Source: Peromyscus leucopus (taxonomy: Eukaryota > Chordata > Mammalia > Rodentia > Cricetidae). From it: DNA of 64,000 nt. The notes under the pieces are model-generated. The model had not been told where the DNA came from. It worked only from the letters and a program-made list of their open reading frames with translations, and ran no database searches. This document shows positions 58,566-64,000 of this stretch, in pieces. The first letter of the stretch is position 1, and each line of letters starts with the position of its first letter. Made by a program: the position numbers and the translations under genes. The DNA lies in contig NC_051086.1 of NCBI RefSeq assembly GCF_004664715.2, positions 74,719,366-74,783,365 of the forward strand, in the 5' to 3' direction.

Positions 58566-59274
58566 TTCAAAGAATAAATAAAAAGAAGAGGAGAGAGAGA
58601 AGGAGGAAGGGAAGAGAAGAAATCCAAAAAGTCAAAAAGTTTAGGAAAGACAATGAAATGTAGAAAGCAACAAATAAGTATTAATTACATGAATCAATGA
58701 TGAAAACATCAGATTTCACATAAAAATTGCAGAGACCAGAAGGAACTGACAAAAAGAATATAAGAAAATGTTTCCATATGCCGCTTAAAATGATAAGATA
58801 CCTAATTAAAAAATGTGTCCATACTATAATCCTTAGAACAGCTGTTGTAAAACAATATAAACTTACAAAATTTTGAAACGTAATAGATAACTGACCAGTA
58901 TTAGCATCCAGAACATATTAAAATAACACAAAAATGTGGCAAGAACTGAATAGCAAGGGAAGAGGAGGGGACAAAGCAAAACCCTGCAAAGAGGAGTAGA
59001 ATATAATAATGCTTAGATTGAAGTTGTGTTCAGAACACCACAACAGTGACATCAAAACCCTTATATATGCGTAATGATGAAAGCATAGTGACCTTCAGCA
59101 TCACAGACTCAAAATCCTCAGCATAGTATTTAAGACCTCGAGCCAGAAGTTACAAAAATAGTCATCACAAACAAATGAGATTCGTAATACAAACACAACA
59201 AATAATACAATTCAATTAGTATCATTTGTAATATTAATGGACAAAATAAGTTGGTGTCAAGATTCAAGGAAAGT

Positions 59275-59410
59275 GTTCATGCAGATGTGGTGACAAGCTT
59301 GTAATTGCAGCACATAGGAGGCTGAAACAGGAGGATCTCAAGTTGGGGCCTAGTCTGGGATGTCTTTCAAACAAGCCAAACAAAATATAAACACACCATC
59401 CCCCCCAATA
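59275..59410 (+). mobile_element. B1-like SINE, old
   Basis: The blocks 'gtggtgacaagcttgtaatt', 'gcacataggaggctgaaaca' and 'ggaggatctcaagttggggc' match a decayed plus-strand B1 with a C/A tail. It is nested in the ancient L1. Confidence 0.6.
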
Positions 59411-61124
59411 CAAAATACTTTGTTCAGAGAGAAACAAAATTGTCTCTATGTAGAAGACATGGTTGTGCATAAAGAACATTCACAAAGAAACTACAAAAAG
59501 AATATAAGCCAGCAGACTAAATAAGTTTAACAAATTATAGAAGGTCAATTTATAAATGTCACATTTATTTATAGATACTAACAATGACCATTTGGAATTC
59601 AAATAGTTTTGCAATTGCCATTTAAATATGCAACCACAACTAACACAGTTAGTTGTAGATCTGAAAAAATATGTGCAAGGTCTACAAGCTGAAAACTCCA
59701 GGGCACAAGTGTACATAGTGAAAAGGAACTTACAACTTGAAGAGAGACACTTTGTCCTTGGATTAGAAGGCTAAATAAAGATGTCTTAAATTTATAAAGC
59801 CAATGCATTTCTCCTCAAATTGCATCAATATATCTTCTTGTGTCTTCTGTAGAAATGAATTTATTCTAAAACTACCATTGCCAAAGTAATTTAGGAAATA
59901 ATCTGCAAAGCTGGAGGACTCATTTTGCTTCAGACCAAGAATTATTGCAAAGGTGCATTGATCCAGACAGTGGACTACTGGCAAAAGAAAAGATGGACAT
60001 TCCACAAAAAGGAGTAAGGAATTGAGAAATTGGCCCACATAGATAGAGTCAATTGGAGACAAAGGCACAAAGCTAACTCAATAGAGGAAGAATAATATAA
60101 GAAATGATCCTAAGATAACTGGGCATCCAGGAGAAAAAAATAAAGAGCTAAAAACAATACTTATACTATGAACAAAGATAGAAATAAAAATCAGTCAAAA
60201 TGGACCATTGAACAGAATATAAAACTAACAAGGAGAACTTCTAAAAAATGTAATAAAAGAATATGATACTCTGGTTAGGTGTGGATTTTTAAGACATGTT
60301 ACTTCATTAAAGAAAAGTCAATAAATTATCTTCAATAAGATTAAAAACTATTGGCTCTTTAACAGATATTGCTTTGATAATAAAGAGACAAGTTACAACC
60401 TGGGAGAAAAATACTGGTTAACACATATATAACAAAATTATTTGTACTAGAATATGTAAGTGACTCAACAAATCAACACAATTTACCAAGAGGCAAAAGA
60501 TGTGAAGAGATTTGTCAACAAACATGGCATATGACAACACTTACACACATAGAAGCATGATTGAATCTTTCTAGGAAAATATTTAATCCATTACAATAAG
60601 AATGTACAATAACAAGTCCTGGCAATAATATGGAATAACTAGAATGTTCCTACATCAAAGGCTGGGATGTGAATTGTTCTCCATTCAGAAGCAGCTTAGC
60701 ATTTTCTTATAAAATACACATCATGATTCATTCCTAGGTATTTACCAAAGAGAAATAAAGCTATATGTTCATGCAGAATTTACATACTTATAATATCTTT
60801 GTTCAAAATTACTCCAAACTAAAAGTTACATGAATGTCATTCAAGAGCTCAACAGTGTCAGTATCATTTGACTACAGAATATTACTCAGTAAATAAAAAT
60901 AAGCAAAATATTAAAGTACATGAAGACATATATTTGTTTCAAATGTATTGTGCTAGATGAAAGAAGCATGACTTGATTGCTCACTAAATAGAATTTAATT
61001 TATATGTCATTCTAAAAGCACCAGATGGTTAGGAATGCACTGTTTTAGTGATTTACAGGGTTAACATAACTATGAAGAAGCTAGAGACAATATTGTTTGG
61101 CATAGGGCAAGGGGATGCAATTCT

Positions 61125-61345
61125 TCTCGTTTATTTTTAAAATTTATATGTAAGGATGTTTGACTATATACTTGTGTGTGCACCATGTGCATGCCTGGTG
61201 CCTGCAGAGCCCAGAAAGTAGCATCAGATTCCCTGAAACTACAGTTACAGATGGCTGTGAGCTTCCATTTTGGTGCTGGTAAGAAAATCCAGATCATCTG
61301 CAAGAACAGTACATACCCCTAACCATTGCGTCATCTCTCATCCCA
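61125..61345 (-). mobile_element. B3-type SINE, minus strand
   Basis: The blocks 'tgtgtgtgcaccatgtgcat', 'tgcctggtgcctgcagagcc' and 'acagttacagatggctgtga' form a B3 in reverse, inserted in the 3' part of the ancient L1. Confidence 0.8.
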
Positions 61346-61484
61346 GTCTAACTGCTTTATATTTGGTTTTTGTGTTAGTTGCACAACTCCAAGTGTTTAT
61401 TGACTGAAGTGTACCTTGATAGCCATAGAGTATATTAACTATAAATTCTGCCTCAACAAAATTACCTACAACTAAAATAGCTTG

Positions 61485-62220
61485 TTGTGCCATCTGAAGT
61501 ACTCTCAGATTCCTTAAAAATCGAGTTGGACTGGAGGAAAAATATTATTGCCATGTCCATCTTTACAGTGTTTAGAGAAGAAGTAAAGATTTTTAGACAG
61601 GAGATTATATTCTATCATTCACCTCTAAGCATCAGCATTCCAAATACTCCCAGTGTTCTGTAAGAAGACATCATCATGTTTTAAGCAATCAGTCAGGTTG
61701 AAAGAAACTATTTAGTACCTTCCAAATATTTGCCTTGCTTTATGAAGATTTGAATCAGACAGTCTCATAAGATATTTTACCTATCATGTTTCTGTCAACC
61801 AATTTACTATAGAAAGGACTGGACACACACACAAAAAAGAGACATAAGGTATATTAAACAAAAAGATTTGGGACAAAGAAACATACATTTCTTTATAATT
61901 AGCAATATAATTTTATTTGTATTTATTATTTGGGGCCAAATGGTTCCACATGATTGTGATTTGAAAGACCATTAAAAATAAAATATGATTGATACCAGAA
62001 TGAGATAGAAATGGGATAGCATAGCTTGGAAATAAATTCTGTAAAGCAAGAGGAAGCTAAATTTCTCACAGAAGCTAATGTGTTTGTTATGTATTTACTC
62101 AACTAGATTCTCTTTCAGAAGGCTTTTTTTTCTAAAAGTGATAATGAGTAAATCTTATTTATTCTTTTAGTAGGATATATTGTAATTTAAGAAATACAAT
62201 ATATTCTATTAATATTTTTA
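61485..62220. other. Unassigned AT-rich DNA
   Basis: No gene or repeat is recognised. Confidence 0.4.
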
Positions 62221-62225
62221 AAAAC

Positions 62226-62370
62226 TTTGAGTAGTGGTTCATGCCTTTAATCTCAACATCCAGGAGGCAGAAGCAGGTGGATCTCTATGAGTTCAAGACC
62301 AATCTGCTTTACATAGTGAGTTCCAGGCCAGCCGGTGCTACACAGTGAGACCCTTTCTCATAATTTCTTA
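62226..62370 (+). mobile_element. B1 SINE
   Basis: The blocks 'gagtagtggttcatgccttt', 'caggaggcagaagcaggtgg', 'gagttcaagaccaatctgct' and 'gtgctacacagtgagaccct' form a plus-strand B1 of moderate age. Confidence 0.88.
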
Positions 62371-62379
62371 AATATGTTT

Positions 62380-62530
62380 TTAGTTGAAATAGAATTATAT
62401 ATATTACCCCCTCCCTTTCCTCCTTCCATTTCCTCTCTGGTACCATCCCTAGGACCTTTTCCATGTCCCCCACTCTGAACTGATAGTCTCATTTTCTTTG
62501 ATTATTATTGTAACATACATGTGTATGTGT

Positions 62531-62585
<55 letters not shown>

Positions 62586-62640
62586 TGTAAGTAGGTAGAT
62601 CTCCAACCTACAGAGTCTGTTTTTATTGGCAGTGTATGTA
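62380..62640 (+). mobile_element. Old L1 3' UTR fragment containing (ATAG)n
   Basis: The C/T-rich 'ccccctccctttcctccttc' followed by 'ttgattattattgtaacata' and 'catgtgtatgtgtata' resembles old Lx 3' UTR. The tetranucleotide run at 62531-62583 lies in its TATG-rich part. Confidence 0.5.
62531..62583. repeat. (ATAG)n microsatellite, ~13 units
   Basis: An uninterrupted tetranucleotide run. Confidence 0.97.
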
Positions 62641-64000
62641 TGAGGATTCATGACACTGGAATTCATATCTTTAACATTGATCCTATATTGAATTGTCCAT
62701 TACAATGTAAAATCACCATTTTAGTTTTACATAGCAAAAAACCCTGGGGACAGATTTCATCTTGTGTGCAGGATATTGAAAAGTGCATGAAGGATCTAAT
62801 CCAAGGGAAGAGAACTGAATACTACTGTGACGTACAGCTCTGTCTCACTCAGTTCCTAGCTGTCAAAAGCTGGCAATTCAAATAAGATAAAAGGTAGAAA
62901 ACAGTATTTCCTTGATTTTGTAAAATCAAATGTATAATTGGGTGCTTCAAACTCTCTAAAAAGTATAACACTGGGGAAACTGACATATTGAAGCTTTTAA
63001 TTCATCAAGTCTGAAATATTCTCATTTCTCTGTATGATTTACCCCTAGAAAACAGAAGCAGGGCCCAGCTATGAATTTAATAAATTATTATGAGATGCCT
63101 ATTAATTTTCTTGTACTAAAGAAGCCTATGAAGACAAGACTCTTAAAAATCCCTTCAAAGTAAGTGCTCAATTCTCATCAATGCTATATGGATTCAGAAA
63201 CTATTCTCTGGATGTTCCTCCTAAAATGCTGCCTAGGAGGTCACAAAGAAGGCTTTCTTACTAATACTGAGTCATTTCCATATATAAAGAGGGAGTTTTG
63301 AAAACAAGTGGCTGTCAATCAGAATATGAAATGTCACTGTGGAGAATCAGGAGAAAACCTGTCTGTGTGTTTTACAAGAGAAGACGTGGGTGTCAAATGT
63401 TTGCATCAGCAATGATGTATTTTTTTTTCTTCTGTAGTATGTCTGAAAACAAATGAATAGTGAATTCACAGGTAGAGTCCTGATGAACATCACCCTCATG
63501 TACCTGTGGAAAAGTGTCTTGCAATTTGCTATTGCTTGCACCTCAATTAACTTAGGTCCAAATGTAGACATTTGGAAAGAAGTTTCATATGTCCAAAAGC
63601 TACTATAGATGGATCAGAAGGAATTCAGAGCAAAGGGACAAAATATCAGCAGAGGATATAAATCTAAAAGGAAGTTAAAATATCCATTAACCTTTCCAAT
63701 CTTCAGGGATCCTCCAGATTACTGGCTTTTAACTACTATCCAAATACTAGTGGAGAGTTATTTGTAACCAGCCTTTGAGAATCCTACTGATAGTGGCCAT
63801 TTGTAGAAACAGTGAATGACAGTTGATCCTTCACAAGCTGCTGTCACAATCAAGCAATTGTGCCACCATGTATAAAATGAATTGAATTCATAAAGTATTT
63901 TTTAATTTAATGACTGTGGATTTTAAAGGATGTGAAATAAATTACTTTGAAGATTCTAAATTTGTGACGAAGATCTCATTACCTACTATGGATTACCAAT
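62641..64000. other. Unassigned DNA to the window end
   Basis: No gene or confident repeat. Frames of 81 and 74 codons (62640-62885 plus and 63347-63571 minus) have no known similarity. Confidence 0.45.

Larger units (their letters stand above)
58600..61480 (+). mobile_element. Ancient L1 (L1M-like), ORF2 to 3' end, with nested SINEs
   Basis: Old L1 can be followed at 59530-59600, at 59910-60000 (gctggaggactcattttgct ... gacagtggactactggcaaa), at 60580-60720 (agaatgtacaataacaagtc, cagcttagcattttcttata), and to a 3' end near 61470 (ctgcctcaacaaaatt). It is interrupted by a B1-like SINE (59275) and a B3 (61125). All frames are broken. Substitutions are many, so it predates the rodent SINEs. 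Confidence 0.7.

Overview
The window is nuclear DNA of a muroid rodent. It carries B1, B3, B4 and ID-like SINEs, several 3' ends of the rodent Lx-type L1, long CA, GA, TTTA and ATAG microsatellites, and ancient mammalian L1 remains. Two young B1 copies (17419-17581 and 22774-22964) share a left half containing gtagctttgcgcctttcctg instead of the Mus-type sequence. I associate that form with cricetids (deer mice, hamsters, voles), so a cricetid is the best guess; the species cannot be fixed from sequence alone.

I find no host protein-coding gene, no intact RNA gene and no CpG island. The longest open frames (for example 204 codons at 47631-48245, and runs around 18.1-19.6 kb) lie in CA arrays or in interspersed repeats. 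The window looks like intergenic or deep intronic sequence. There is no operon, CRISPR or prokaryote-like system here.

Layout. 0-17 kb: mostly unassigned AT-rich sequence with scattered SINEs, medium-reiterated repeats and one complete L1 insertion at 5.26-6.40 kb. 17-22.4 kb: a repeat stack. A retroposon-like element with an internal array of about 218-bp units lies on the minus strand and carries a B1 and a solo LTR, each with target-site duplications. It abuts a plus-strand L1 that runs to 22.37 kb. 22.4-34 kb: B1 copies, a second plus-strand copy of the 218-bp-unit element (26.8-28.0 kb), and unassigned DNA. 34-41 kb: SINEs set in ancient minus-strand L1. 41.5-46.5 kb: three L1 3' ends, then two old repeats, one carrying a solo LTR. 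47.5-50.7 kb: a CA/CG array of about 0.7 kb, an ancient L1 carrying a nested old repeat and an LTR-like element, and a minisatellite with a 34-35 bp period. 53.0-53.4 kb: a third solo LTR of the same family. 55.4-61.5 kb: an ancient L1 interrupted by a second inverted (twin-primed) L1 and by SINEs. 61.5-64 kb: mostly unassigned.

The most informative observations are two L1 insertions with 5' inversions (one with its target-site duplication still readable), three solo LTRs of one family each with a 6-bp target-site duplication, an LTR-like element that contains B1-derived sequence, and the 218-bp-unit retroposon present twice in opposite orientation. Repeat names were assigned by eye, and element edges are good to roughly 10-30 bp unless a target-site duplication fixes them.
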